Source of the DNA: Tethya wilhelma
Taxonomy: Eukaryota; Porifera; Demospongiae; Tethyida; Tethyidae
Direction: 5' to 3'
Length of the DNA: 64,000 nt
Assembly: GCA_964030475.1 (NCBI GenBank)
Contig: CAXIPT010000001.1
Coordinates: 19,908,994 to 19,972,993, forward strand
The translations under genes and the position numbers were made by a program. Under the pieces are notes generated by a model, which made no database searches, was not told where the DNA came from, and saw only the letters and a program-made list of their open reading frames with translations. Every line of letters starts with the position of its first letter. Within the stretch, counting starts at the first letter, position 1. This document shows positions 47,750-58,796 of this stretch, piece after piece.

Positions 47750-47952
47750 ATCCAGTTACTGTTAACTTTCAACTTTCCTCAGTGATAATTTTTCAAGTGC
47801 TCATCAAGGTCATCATCTTCCCGCGCTTTTGTGCACGCATGAGCCCCACCCCATTTATTGTGGAGTCGCCCCTCGTTACTGTAAACTGCGGTTCATTGTT
47901 TGGTCTGCCACACACAATAACCATTACATTGTAGAATAAACAATATTCACAA

Positions 47953-48068
47953 GTAGTAAAAATTTCAAAAAAATAAGTAGTGTAGGAATGGGCAGTGCGG
48001 TAAAAAGCATTGGAACAAGGCACAAACTCAATTTCGGCACATGACTACTTCATTTTTGTTATTGATCC
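47953..48068 (+). repeat. half copy of the 49235-49599 foldback element
   Basis: About 85% similar to the left arm at 49235-49332 (gtgtaggaatgggcagtgc, then ttcggcacatgactacttca). The partner arm is not present; an N lies 80 bp downstream. The DNA between 47750 and 47952 is the upstream flank of gene H and matches the flank before gene M, inverted. Confidence 0.7.
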
Positions 48069-48149
48069 CTAATATGGATCCTCAGTGTCATAAATTCAAA
48101 GATCTGTACTACTGTAGTATATATACCATAGCTAATATTGTTGCATTGG

Positions 48150-48150
48150 N
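48150..48150. other. assembly gap (single N)
   Basis: Unrelated-looking sequence on the two sides. Other single Ns at 907, 25876, 28995, 30914, 44391, 50692 and 55980 behave the same way, so one N should be read as a join of unknown length. Confidence 0.7.
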
Positions 48151-48225
48151 TGGTCGAGTGCCGCACACTTGACGGCACGCATTTACTTTGTTTGCCATTG
48201 ACCCCCTGTGAGTTAAGGGTCATGC

Positions 48226-48228
<3 letters not shown>

Positions 48229-48281
<53 letters not shown>
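48229..48281. repeat. (TG)n(GA)n compound microsatellite
   Basis: About 14 TG units pass directly into about 12 GA units. Intergenic. Confidence 0.95.
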
Positions 48282-49074
48282 TCATCAATTGTTATCTGCC
48301 GCTTTTATTTTCTTGTGCACAGAGTCTGAAATGATTAGTCGAGTGTAGCTACATTAATTTTGGTGTCAGCCTACATGAGCTAACCTCAAGGTATGGGTAC
48401 ACAGTTTGTACATCTTATGAAGTAATTTTTACAATTCCTTTCTTTTCTTTCTCAGGCCAATACTATCTTCTTATGGACTACAAACTGTTTGACCATTGTC
48501 AGCAGACTGTGTAATCTACGATATTAAGGTTTAGTCTTTATGATGGTGTTGCTAGGTATTTGTTTTCCTTGCTGATATATTGTAACTTGGATTCTAACAC
48601 TATTTTTACCATTACCTCACCAAGAAACAATTTATGTCATCCATCATACCGATTTCTAATCATTGTATGACATGTAAATCGATGTGAATCAGCAATAATA
48701 TTGTTTTTCTCCTTAAATTCTTGTTGTTGGCCCAATATCGTAAAGGTATGCATGACATACAAGCATTCAGATAGTGTTGAGATATTTTGGATTCATTTAA
48801 GACTTTACGGTTGATATTGTTCCCATATATGTAAGATAATCCCAATACTTTTTTGAGACTTCTTATTTAGATTTATTTTACGTATAATTCAACACGCTTA
48901 TTGAGATATAATTCAGATATCGATCAGATAAATTCTTCCAGTAGTGCAAGGAATGTAGTACCCATGAAAAGAACTTACTTTGTGCTATCAAAGTTGGCTC
49001 AACACATTCTGGTTCTCTGGAAATCCTTTTCAAGTAAGTCAGTCAGAAAGTACGTAAGTACGTTAGGAGAACAA
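48282..49074. other. intergenic region without recognised features
   Basis: AT-rich, no frame of note on either strand. A pyrimidine tract ending ctttctcag at about 48448-48456 resembles a splice acceptor, but no coding exon follows it. Confidence 0.5.
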
Positions 49075-49234
49075 AAATGGCACTGTTGTGGCTTCCCACT
49101 AGCGCTCTCTACGAGTGCTGAGGAAACTTTTTGCGAGTTTTAGGCCTTGCATACAGTAAGTAATCTGTCAGTAAGAGCCCCTGAACAACTTTGAAGGTTT
49201 AATTTTGTTTGACTAGATTTTTATATAATAAAAA
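49075..49234 (+). repeat. dispersed repeat, copy 1 (partial)
   Basis: Shares with 49930-50192 and 57060-57281 the order: (c)ttcccactagcgctctc, gagtgct, gtaatctgtc, then a gaaggttta-type word and tagatttttat. It is cut off by the foldback element that begins at 49235. Possibly a decayed retroposon or MITE family. Confidence 0.5.
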
Positions 49235-49599
49235 TTTCATAAAAATTAGCAGTGTAGGAATGGGCAGTGCTGCAAAAAGAAAGGAAACAAGGCTGGGACT
49301 TTAAATTTCGGCACATGACTACTTCATTTTCATTTTCGATTCCTCATGTATCCAGTCACATAAAATAAATATTGATATGGTTCAAACAATGCTACATGTA
49401 CATGTCCATTGATATTGTTATAATAATTATAGAATCATGATTAATTAAGTCATAAATAAATTGGAGGGTATACAGGCAACCTATATGAGCTTAGAAAACT
49501 TTGAAAATGAAGTAGTCATGTGCCGAAATTTAAAGTCCCAGCCTTGTTTCCTTTCTTTTTGCAGCACTGCCCATTCCTACACTGCTAATTTTTATGAAA
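49235..49599. mobile_element. foldback (MITE-like) element with 98-bp terminal inverted repeats
   Basis: Arms 49235-49332 and 49502-49599 are essentially perfect reverse complements (word atgggcagtgctgcaaaaag in the left arm and its complement in the right). The 169-bp centre is AT-rich and non-coding. The high arm identity implies a recent insertion or arm homogenisation. It interrupts a dispersed repeat. The following 330 bp (49600-49929) contain nothing recognised. Confidence 0.85.
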
Positions 49600-49929
49600 C
49601 TAAGGTGCTCAATTGCAATGGAGTATAAGCTATCAGAGACTGGTCAGTCTCTACAAAAAGCATGAGCTACTGCTTTCAAGTACACTGGATGTGCATGCGC
49701 ATTATAGGCATGCAAACCACGTGGTCTGTTGACGACCTTTACCTACATCAAAATGGCTACATTCAAGTACAGTATTTTATATCAGAGTTTTTAAAATGCC
49801 TAGATTTTGTTTGTTATATAGCTTTTAGGCACTAAACGAGTATAAAAGGACGTAGTTCGGATGAAGTCAAGTTGCACTGTACAGTTAAAGCTGGCTGAAT
49901 GCCTTTCGTTTGTCTGGAAATCGCGTTCA

Positions 49930-50192
49930 AGTTTGTCAGTTAGGAAGGAAGGAAGGAAGAAGAAAACAAAATTGCACTGTTCTGGCTTCCCGCCAGCGCT
50001 CTCTCCAGAGTCTGAGTGCTCTAGAAAGTTTCTGTGAGTTTTGTTGATGCATGCACTTAGAAAACTATCCAAGGGAGGCTTTAATCCATGTCTGAAGGTT
50101 TAGCTGTCATTCTCTGAAAGTTTATGAGCATAAACATTTTGTATTGTGTCTATGGGACAGTCGGCCCATTCCGTACTACCGTACGTATGATA
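49930..50192 (+). repeat. dispersed repeat, copy 2, ending in ccgtacgtatgata
   Basis: Matches 57060-57281 from the cccgccagcgctctc region through aacattttgtattgtgtc to a shared terminus taccgtacgtatgata. Directly after that terminus comes the 3' flank of gene fragment K. Confidence 0.6.
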
Positions 50193-50265
50193 TAGATCTG
50201 TCAAAGCTGTATGCATATGTTACAAGGGGTGTTGCTAGTGTTTTCTTCGACGAATCTCTTGAGCT

Positions 50266-50691
50266 TTACTTCATAGGCTCCACAGCATCAGCAAGTGATG
50301 ACCATGTAGGAGGAGGATCTACTTGTTTAAGCCATTTGGTTAGCATTTCTCGAAGACAGTCACTAACTTTCTTGTTTTCTTTCTCGATAGCTCCTAAATC
50401 TCCTTCTGGAATTTCAAGAAAGACACCAATATTGTGCCATTCAGATGCTAAAGGAAACATTGTTCGTAACACATCTTTGAGCATTGGTTTCTCTTCTTTG
50501 GCTTTTGTTTGTGCTTCTTCTAACATGTGAATTATTTCCATATCTGGTTCTTTGTGACACTCAAACATGTACTCAAATATTGTCTTCTTATCAATAGTCT
50601 CTCTTGTAACATCAACACCTTTGTGTAACAATAGCTTGACAACATCAGGAGAATTTGATTTCACAGCGAAAAACAAAGCTGAGCAGCCCCT
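50266..50691 (-). pseudogene. fragment K: last ANK repeat and death domain, truncated
   Basis: The frame enters from the N at 50692 and encodes RGCSALFFAVKSNSPDVV, a linker, and a death domain (MFPLASEWHNIGVFLEI, DCLREMLTKWLKQ, PPTWSSLADAVEPM). It is about 97% identical to the end of gene L but inverted. A 5-bp deletion relative to L (gatcc missing near 50268) puts a TAA straight after EPMK, removing the last nine codons. The homology to L continues past the stop to about 50192, where it meets a dispersed repeat. Confidence 0.75.
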
Positions 50692-50692
50692 N

Positions 50693-51306
50693 TTGTAACC
50701 CACTGGTAACCTCTTATAACCCACTATAACCTGTTTTAACCTGTTACAACCTGTGCAACACATTGTAACCCACTGTAACCTCTTATAACCCACTATAACC
50801 TGTTTTAGCCTGTTACAACCTGTGCAACACATATTTAACCCACTGTAACCTCTTATAACCCACTATAACCTGTTTTAGCCTGTTACAGCCTGTGCAACAC
50901 ATATTTAACCCACTGTAACCTCTTATAACCCATTATAACCCACCGTAACCTCTTATAACCCACTATTGAACCTGTTTTAACCTGTTACAACCTATACAAC
51001 ACATTGTAACCCACTGTAACCTCTTATAACCTCTTATAACCCACCGTAACCTCTTATAACCCACTATAACCTGTTTTAACCTGTTACAACCTATACAACA
51101 CATTATAACCCACCGTAACCTCTTATAACCCACTATAACCTGTTTTAACCTGTTACAACCTGTGCAACACATTGTAACCCACTGGTAACCTCTTATAACC
51201 CACTATAACCTGTTTTAACCTGTTATAACCTGTGCAACACATTGTAACCCACTGGTAACCTCTTATAACCCACTATAACCTGTTTTAACCTGTTACAACC
51301 TGTGCA
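50693..51306. repeat. 70-bp minisatellite array
   Basis: About nine copies, some partial, of a 70-bp unit composed of 10-bp words (cactataacc, tgttttaacc, tgttacaacc, tgtgcaacac, tcttataacc). It starts at the N at 50692 and ends directly at the first ANK codons of gene L. It shares the taaccc flavour of the array at 30915. Confidence 0.95.
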
Positions 51307-53428
51307 AAGGCATAATAAAAGTAAATAATAATATTGCTCTTGATGGTTCTACTCAAACACCATTGTCTGCTGCAGCTCAATGGGGACATGTAGAAATCAT
51401 GAAGGTGTTGATTGATAATGAGGCTGATGTGGATTATCGAGGAGATTCAACTCATGCCATGACTGTTTTACAAACAGCTGTCTTGTTCAAGAAAACTGAA
51501 GCAGCTATGTTACTGTTGCAAAATGGAGCCAGTGCTACTGTAGGAGCAGAGCATTTTCACCTCCTCTCAAGGGCTGCTTCTCTAGGCAATGTTGAGCTAG
51601 TACAGATGTTGTTTGATTCTGGTGCTAAAATGTATTCAAGCAAATATTCTTGTCCACTAACTTCAGCATGTAAAGGGGGTCACAGAGAATGTGCTCAACT
51701 GCTGATTCAGCACTGTGGTGCTAATGTCAATGAAGATAATGGTGCACCTTTGAGTGCTGCAATTATAGGCAATCACAAAGAGTGCGTCAAACTGTTGCTT
51801 GATAATGGAGCTGATGTTGAAGAAATAGATACGTATCGAGGGAGAAAACCTCTCATGGTTGCAAGCGATCGTGGGAAGGTTGATCTTGTTCAGCTACTAC
51901 TGGATCGTGGGGCTAATGTTCACACCTCATCTCCAAAGGGAGGAGAAACTGCCTTGTTCTTTGCCTCCAATGCCAAAGTGGCAAAGTTATTGATTGAGAA
52001 AGGTGCTGATATAAACCACGTAACAGACAGTGGATCCATTTTACTAAATGCTGTCAAGAAAAGTTCGCCAAGTTGGCCACCAGGAAAGGGATACACTGAT
52101 AAAGCCATATTGCTAATAGAAAAGGATGCCGATGTAAACGTCACAGATCCTGAAGTTGCCAGTCGTACACCACTGTGGTATGCTTTGAAGAATAACGAAT
52201 ACAAAACATCAATAATTCTGGAACAGCTTCTAACCCATGGTGCTACAGTTGATGTGGATATCCTCTCAATAGCATTACGAAATGATAGAAGTCTTTCGGC
52301 AAATACTGTTCGTACACTTTTTCTATCTCATGCTTCAAAAGAAGTACTCCAAGACAAAACTATTACAACATTGTTTAGTTCAAAGATCGTAGATGCTGCT
52401 AGATACAATGATTGTAAACTGGCTGAACTATACTCCTACAATATGGACCCGATACTGATATTGTTCACAAAAACACAGATGCATTGATCCAAGCAGTGTC
52501 AAATGGACATCTAAACTTTGTAAAGCTACTATTAGATCATGGTGCTCAAGTAAACTTAAAGAATAGCAATGGAGATTCAGCACTTATAATAGCAAGTCAG
52601 AGAGGTCAAACCAAATGTGTGGAATATCTTTTAGAAAGAAAAGAGGTCACTGACCTACAATTGGACTTATGTAACAAATCAGAGGAGAGTTCTCTGATGG
52701 TAGCAACTAGATGTGGTCACAGTGCCATTGTAAAGCTACTATTAGACCATGGTGCTCAACCTAATTTACAAGACAGTGATGGAAACAGTGCACTAATGAT
52801 TGCAAGCCAAAGAGGTAACACAACATGTGTTGAACAGCTGCTACTGAAAGAGGATATAGATGTAAACCATCAAAATAAAAAGAAACGTACAGCCCTCATG
52901 CTAGCATGTGAGGGAGGACATGTTGGTACAGTTAAGTGTTTACTAAAACATGATACTGACCTAGAGAGGTTGGACTTTAGGGGCTGCTCAGCTTTGTTTT
53001 ATGCTGTGAAATCAAATTCTCCTGATGTTGTCAAGCTATTGTTATACAAAGGTGTTGATGTTACAAGAGAGACTATTGATAAGAAGACAATATTTGAGTA
53101 CATGTTTGAGTGTCACAAAGAACCAGATGTGGAAATAATTCACATGCTAGAAGAAGCACAAGCAAAAGTCAAAGACGAGAAACCAATGCTCAAAGATGTC
53201 TTACGAACAATGTTTCCATTAGCATCTGAATGGCACAATATTGGTGTCTTTCTTGAAATTCCAGAAGGAGATTTAGGAGCTATCGAGAAAGAAAACAAGA
53301 AAGTTAGTGACTGTCTTCGAGAAATGCTAACCAAATGGCTTAAACAAGTAGATCCTCTTCCTACATGGTCATCACTTGCTGATGCTGTGGAGCCTATGGA
53401 TCCAAGTAAAGCTCAAGAGATTCGTTGA
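51307..53428 (+). CDS. gene L: ankyrin-repeat and death-domain gene, 5'-truncated and frameshifted
   Basis: Coding begins at the minisatellite edge (KVNNNIALDG, matching the EVNI segment of paralogs at about residue 95), so the head and first repeats are missing. ANK repeats run to about 52448, where one extra base in a CCC run shifts the frame. The second frame (from about 52450) continues with further repeats and the same death domain as A, B and F (PLASEWHNIGVFLEI, PTWSSLADAVEPM), ending KAQEIR at 53428. It is one of only two + strand members, with M. It could be a pseudogene, an intron-containing gene whose first exon is beyond the array, or a victim of an assembly or base-call error. Confidence 0.7.
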
Positions 53429-53684
53429 AGAAAACATTAGAAACACCCCTTGTAACATGCACACAGCTTTGACAGATCTGTATGAATATTGTTTGCTCTA
53501 CAAAGTAATGGAATTTTGTTATTGTATGTGGTAGACCAAAGAGCTATTAGTGAACCACAGTTGGGCGAATCCTGACAAAAAATGGGGTGGGGCTCATGCA
53601 TGCACAAAACGCGCGGGAAGATGATGACCTTGATGAGCAAGCAAAGACGACGGGGAAAGTTGAAAGTTAGCAATACTATTGGAT

Positions 53685-55979
53685 ATGACTACTTTAGATT
53701 CAGTCAGCGACTATCGAGCCAGACTAACTACAGCTGCACGTAATGGAGACATTGAAAGTGTTTCTTCCATTCTATCTCAGCTACCTGAAGGATTTGACCT
53801 AAACTATACCACTCCCACGCCCCCTCTTATTGCTGCCTGTGAGAGAGGTCAACTGGAAGTGGTGAAGCTCCTCGTACAGAGAGAAGATGTCGAGGTGAAT
53901 ATAGCCACAGAGGTACATTCCCACACCACTCCATTGTCTGCTGCTGCTGCCAGAGGGTATGTTGAAGTCATGAAAGTTTTAATACAAAATAATGCCCTTA
54001 TTGACTATGTGGGAGAAGGTGCACGTGAGGACCATCAATGGAAGAGGAGTGCTTTGTATCAAGCTCTCTTGAACAACCAATATGAAGCAGCAGAACTGCT
54101 ACTGAAAAATGAAGCCAGTCTTCATTACAGTTATTATCTTCTGATGACAGTTCTTCCTGGCAGATATATTTTCGATCAAGACTATGATATTGGCCATGGT
54201 ACAAGCACAGAAAAGATGAAACTGTTCAAGCTGTTGTTGGACCATGGTGCAGACATTAATTCAACTGATCCTCAAAGTGGAAAATCACTATTGATTAAAG
54301 TATGTGAACGCGAATCTTGGGAATGTGCTCAGCTTCTGATAGAACGTGGTGTTGATGTCACTGATAAAGAGCGACACAAGGGTCTGTTGGCTTTTGTAAC
54401 TAGGAGACAGGACAAGCTTAAGGATATTAATGTAAAAGAGCTTGTAACAATGTTACTTGAACGAGGGGTAGATGTCGATGATACGGATAACGGATATACA
54501 TCTCTAACACTAGCTAGCATGCGTGGTGACATTAATACTGCTCAGCTACTGTTGAAGTATAAAGCTGACGTGAATAAATCTACTGAATTCCATGGAGAAA
54601 CTGCCCTATCTTGTGCTTGTAGTAGATATGAAATAGCAATGGCTGAATTATTGATCAAGAATGGTGCAAATGTTGATCATGTTACAAGATATCGACCAAT
54701 TTTGTCAGGAATCATCAGTAACTTGCATAACTATGGACATCATGACCAGTCTGAGACTGCCGACCGTTGCTATGACACCATGGTGCTCCTCCTCAAGAGT
54801 AAAGCTAATGTCAATTTGATTGCGGAAGTTGAAGGAAAGCCTAGTACACCACTTTTATGTGCTGTTCAACATACTAATGAGAAGATTGTAAAGGAACTGT
54901 TAAAATACGGAGGAATAGTTGATACATTTGTTCTATCCGAAGCATTAGAGTTTAGTTCCAACAGCTCTTTCTTTTCTATTCTTGAGCTTCTTCTCCAACA
55001 TGCTTCTGAAGATGTTATTCAAGATGAAAAAGTTAGTTCATTTCTTGTAAAATCAGTCCAGGAAAGTTGCTATGGATCAGCTTACAGCAGTAACTATGGC
55101 AATTTTGACCAACTATATACTAGTTATTGTAGATCAGTTGATAACAATAAGTATGAAGTTGCCAAACTACTTCTGTATTACAAAGCCAATGTTAATGCCG
55201 TATTCAATGGTACCACAGCATTGATAGAGGCTGTCTCATATGATCTTCAAGATTATACGAAGCTATTATTAGATCATGGTGCTCAAGTAAACTTGAGGAA
55301 CAGTAATGTCGATTCAGCACTTATAGCAGCAAGTCAGAGAGGTCAAACAAAATGTGTAGAACTTCTGTTAGGAAAAAAAGAAATAGACTTGGACTTACTC
55401 AATAGATCTGAGGAGAGTGCACTGATGGTAGCAACCAAGTTTTGTCATAATGAAATCGTAAAGCTACTGTTAGACCATGGTGCTCAACCTAATTTGCAAG
55501 ATACCAATGGGGAAACCCCTCTAATGCTTGCTAGTCGAAATGGTGATGACAAATGTGTCGAACAACTTTTACAAAAGAAGGATATAGATGTGAACCTGCA
55601 AAATAAAGAAAGACATACTGCTCTCATGTTAGCAAGTTGGAAAGGAAACTTTTCTATTGTGCAACAATTGTTACAATTTGGTGCTGAGCTAGAATTAGTA
55701 GATGTATTAGGGTATCCTGCTCTGTTTTATGCTGGGAAATCAAACTCTCCTGATGTAGTGGAATTATATTTACACAAGGGTGTAGATGCTACACAAAAAT
55801 CTAACAACAAAACACTTCTTGAATTTGCTGATGATTATCATAAAGAGCCAAATGTCCGTATGATTGAGATCTTGAAAGAAGCATGTAAACAAACCACACC
55901 ATCAGATGAGAAACAAACATCAGTTGTTAGTGACTTCCAAAGAGTGGCCACTCCTCTTACAATATCAGGAATCGATACT
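53685..55979 (+). CDS. gene M: 5' part of an ANK-subtilase gene, cut by gap
   Basis: The start at 53685 (MTTLDSVSDYRARL) is the family head shared with gene H. The frame is an ANK array of the second subfamily, open for 765 codons until the N at 55980, just inside the start of the S8 domain (ATPLTISGIDT). From 54356 to 55979 it is base-for-base the same, as far as I can compare, as 24252-25875 of gene G on the other strand. Both copies are 1,624 bp and each stops at an N. The natural reading is that M is the missing 5' end of gene G. The upstream flank (53429-53684) matches the gene H upstream flank. Confidence 0.85.
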
Positions 55980-55980
55980 N

Positions 55981-56238
55981 AGTGGGAAAGACTCTGAAAT
56001 TACAGTATCAACCAGTGTTGTGCTCTATTTTTGTCCTCATCCACTTATTTAGCTGTGTTTCTTACTGAATATCTGGCAGAAACTTACAAAGAGAGTGTAG
56101 CTATCCAGAAATCTTGTCCAAAAGGTGGCTAAAATCATAGAAAATTAGGCTGCTTCTTTCTTTACCCTCAACGCCTTCCCGCCAGAGCGCGCGGTGGTGT
56201 GCGTTATTTAGAACAATAATATTGAATACGGTCCATTG
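55981..56238 (+). repeat. 258-bp direct repeat, copy 1
   Basis: Starts directly at the N (agtgggaaagactctg) and ends gaatacggtccattg. It is about 98% identical to 56810-57067. Non-coding. Confidence 0.85.
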
Positions 56239-56685
56239 TCTGGACAGCAAAGTAACTGATGTTTTCTTCAGTACTATACTACAAGTAATGTAGTATAACA
56301 GTCGATAAAAAGATCTACAGACTAGCCTACTTGCTAGAAGTAGAAAAAAACCTTCTTTTATCTTTGAGACTTGATAACTGTTTATAAATGGCTGATCTAT
56401 CAATAGGAAATCTACAGATGATGGCTTTATCTGTTGTCTACTCTGCCGTTTAATACCTTATACCATATCGTTTCTCGCATAGTTTGCTATGAATGGTGGA
56501 TTTAAGTGTTCTGTTACTTCATTTATCACTTTTACTGTATTACTTGTCACAATTCTAGTCTTTATTATGATGATAGTCAGTCATTAATGAAGCTATCAAA
56601 ATCTGTTGAGGTGTTTAGACTTCCTATCAATAGATCGGCCATTTATTACTGAAGAAAACATCAGTTACTTTGCTGTCCAGACAAT
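56235..56685. mobile_element. 451-bp inverted-repeat (MITE-like) element
   Basis: Arms 56235-56273 and 56647-56685 are perfect 39-bp reverse complements (attgtctggacagcaaag... and its complement). A second internal pair (gatctatcaatagga near 56394 and tcctatcaatagatc near 56622) pairs further in. No coding capacity. It lies right after repeat copy 1, while copy 2 lacks it at the corresponding point. Confidence 0.75.
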
Positions 56686-56809
56686 TTCACTCAGGACATT
56701 ACATTTATACTCTTAGTAGAATGTGTAACAGGAATAAAGTAAAGGCTATATGGTAGAGTGCATCCAGGAGACAGCCAACAGTGAGCAATGTTCACTCAGG
56801 TACATAGCT

Positions 56810-57067
56810 AGTGGGAAAGACTCTGAAATTACAGTATCAACCAGTGTTGTGCTCTATTTTTGTCCTCATCCACTTATTTAGCTGTGTTTCTTACTGAATA
56901 TCTGGCAGAAACTTACAATGAGAGTGTAGCTATCCAGAAATTTTGCCCAAAAGATGGCTAAAATCACAGAAAATTAGGCTGCTTCTTTCTTTACCCTCAA
57001 CGCCTTCCCGCCAGAGCGCGCGGTGGTGTGCGTTATTTAGAACAATAATATTGAATACGGTCCATTG
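56810..57067 (+). repeat. 258-bp direct repeat, copy 2
   Basis: Same length as copy 1. After gaatacggtccattg it continues into the dispersed repeat at 57060-57281 instead of the inverted-repeat element. Sequence between the element and this copy (56686-56809) has no recognised features. Confidence 0.85.
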
Positions 57068-57281
57068 CGTGGGTGTAGCTTCTGACTGGCGCTCTGCTAT
57101 GAGTGCTTAGGAAAGTATCTGCCACCTTAGGCGTTATATACTGTTGGTAATCTGTCTAGGAAAGCTTCTGGCCAAGCTTGAAAGCTGAACTCTGTTTTGT
57201 TAGATTTTTATGGTGATAAACATTTTGTATTGTGTCTATGGGACATGCGGCCCATTCCTACTATACATACTACCGTACGTA
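57060..57281 (+). repeat. dispersed repeat, copy 3, ending in ccgtacgtatgata
   Basis: Homologous to 49930-50192 with the same terminal word. The terminus is directly joined to the broken end of gene J. Confidence 0.6.
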
Positions 57282-58748
57282 TGATACAGTAGTACCATTG
57301 AACACAGCATCAACATTAGTCTTGTATTCCAAAAATAGTCTTGCAAGTGTACAGTGTTGGTAGCGACGTGGACTGTGACGAATTTTGCTAATTAATTTTA
57401 TAAGGGCCGAGCTAAAGAATTCATTTTGAAGCACATCGTTTGAAGTGTGACAGAGAAGATCTTCAATGATAGACAAGGCTGATTGAATATTCTCTTTACG
57501 AAAGTGGAAATTGGCTGTGTCGTATGTTTGTACAGCTGTTGATAGAACATCTACATCAACTTTTGCTCCATGAGATAAAAGTTCTTTCACTGTCTTTGTG
57601 TGGTACTTCTTAACTGTACATTTTAGTGGTGTGTGCCCTTCATGAATCACATTAGCATTGGCACCATGCTCCAGTAGCAGACGTACTACTTCATAAGACC
57701 TGTCTTCTTTGTTTGCATATCCAATATCAATGACGTTGACTAAAATGCGTCCATTATCACTAACATTTGCACCACTCTTGATCAATAGTTCTACCAGCTT
57801 TGTATTGTATTTCCCACAAGCTAATGATAAAGCAGAAGTTCCATTAGAAGTTCTGTAATTCAAATCAGCACCATAGTTCAGCAGCATCTGTGCCGTGTCA
57901 ATGTCATCATTACTACTTGCAATCATTAGAGGTGTTTGTCTGTGAATGTCTACACCATTGACATCAACTCCATTTTCAAGCAATAGTTTTAAGCATTCCA
58001 GATACTTAATCTTTCTACTACGCTCACATCGGAAATCTACTAAAACAGCCAACAATTTCCTATACTTTTCATCTTTGACATTAATGCCATGTTGTATAAG
58101 GAGCTGGGCACACTCTGTATGGCCCCCTTTACATGCATAGGCCAAAGGTGAATGTTTTGGCCATAGTTTAGGATCCGATTCTGTCGAGGTGATGTCGGCA
58201 CCGTGATCTAAAAGAAGCTCAAGCAGCCTGGTTTGACCACAGGAGGCCACTTCATTTAAACAATCTTGGTGAATGCTGGAACCATTTTCTAATAGTAACA
58301 CAGCTGCGTCATATTGGTCGTTGGCGGTAGCTAGATACAAGGCACTCCTAGTAGATAGGTGACTGAACTCACTGTCCCCCACATAGTCAACATGTGCTCC
58401 CTTTTCAATCAAAACTTTCATGACTTCAACATACCCTTTGGCAGCAGCAGCCGACAATGGAGTGGTGTGGGAATGTATCTCTGTGGCTATATTCACCTCG
58501 ACATCTTCTCTCTGTACGAGGAGCTTCACCACTTCCAGTTGACCTGTCTCACAGGCAGCAATGAGAGGGGGTTGGGGATCAGGACTACCAGGTTTGGGCT
58601 TTACAGGGCTAGGACTCTTGTAGTTCAGGTCAAATCCCTCTGGTATCAGAGATAGAATGGAAGAAACACGTTCAACGTCTCCAATACGTGCAGCTGTTGT
58701 TAGTTGAGTTCGATAGGAGCCTACTTTCTTGTAATCTACATTAGCCAT
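57282..58748 (-). pseudogene. gene J: 5' fragment of an ankyrin-repeat gene (near-identical to gene I)
   Basis: The start at 58748 (MANVDYKKVGSYRTQL) is the family start; an upstream in-frame ATG is not conserved. About 488 codons match gene I at roughly 97-98%, through the head and first ANK repeats. Homology stops at 57281-57282 inside the VFNGTTV repeat, where dispersed repeat sequence begins and gives a stop within five codons. It lacks the 28-bp insertion that damages gene I. It is a truncated duplicate or the other haplotype of gene I joined to unrelated DNA. Confidence 0.78.
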
Positions 58749-58796
58749 GATGAGCTTTTCCCTTCCAACTACAGGCAGGATGTGGAGGAGGAGAGT

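Noticed and set aside
50693..51306. Regular repeat array that could suggest CRISPR
   Set aside because: Units are contiguous 70-bp tandem copies without unique spacers, in a eukaryotic genome with introns; it is a minisatellite.
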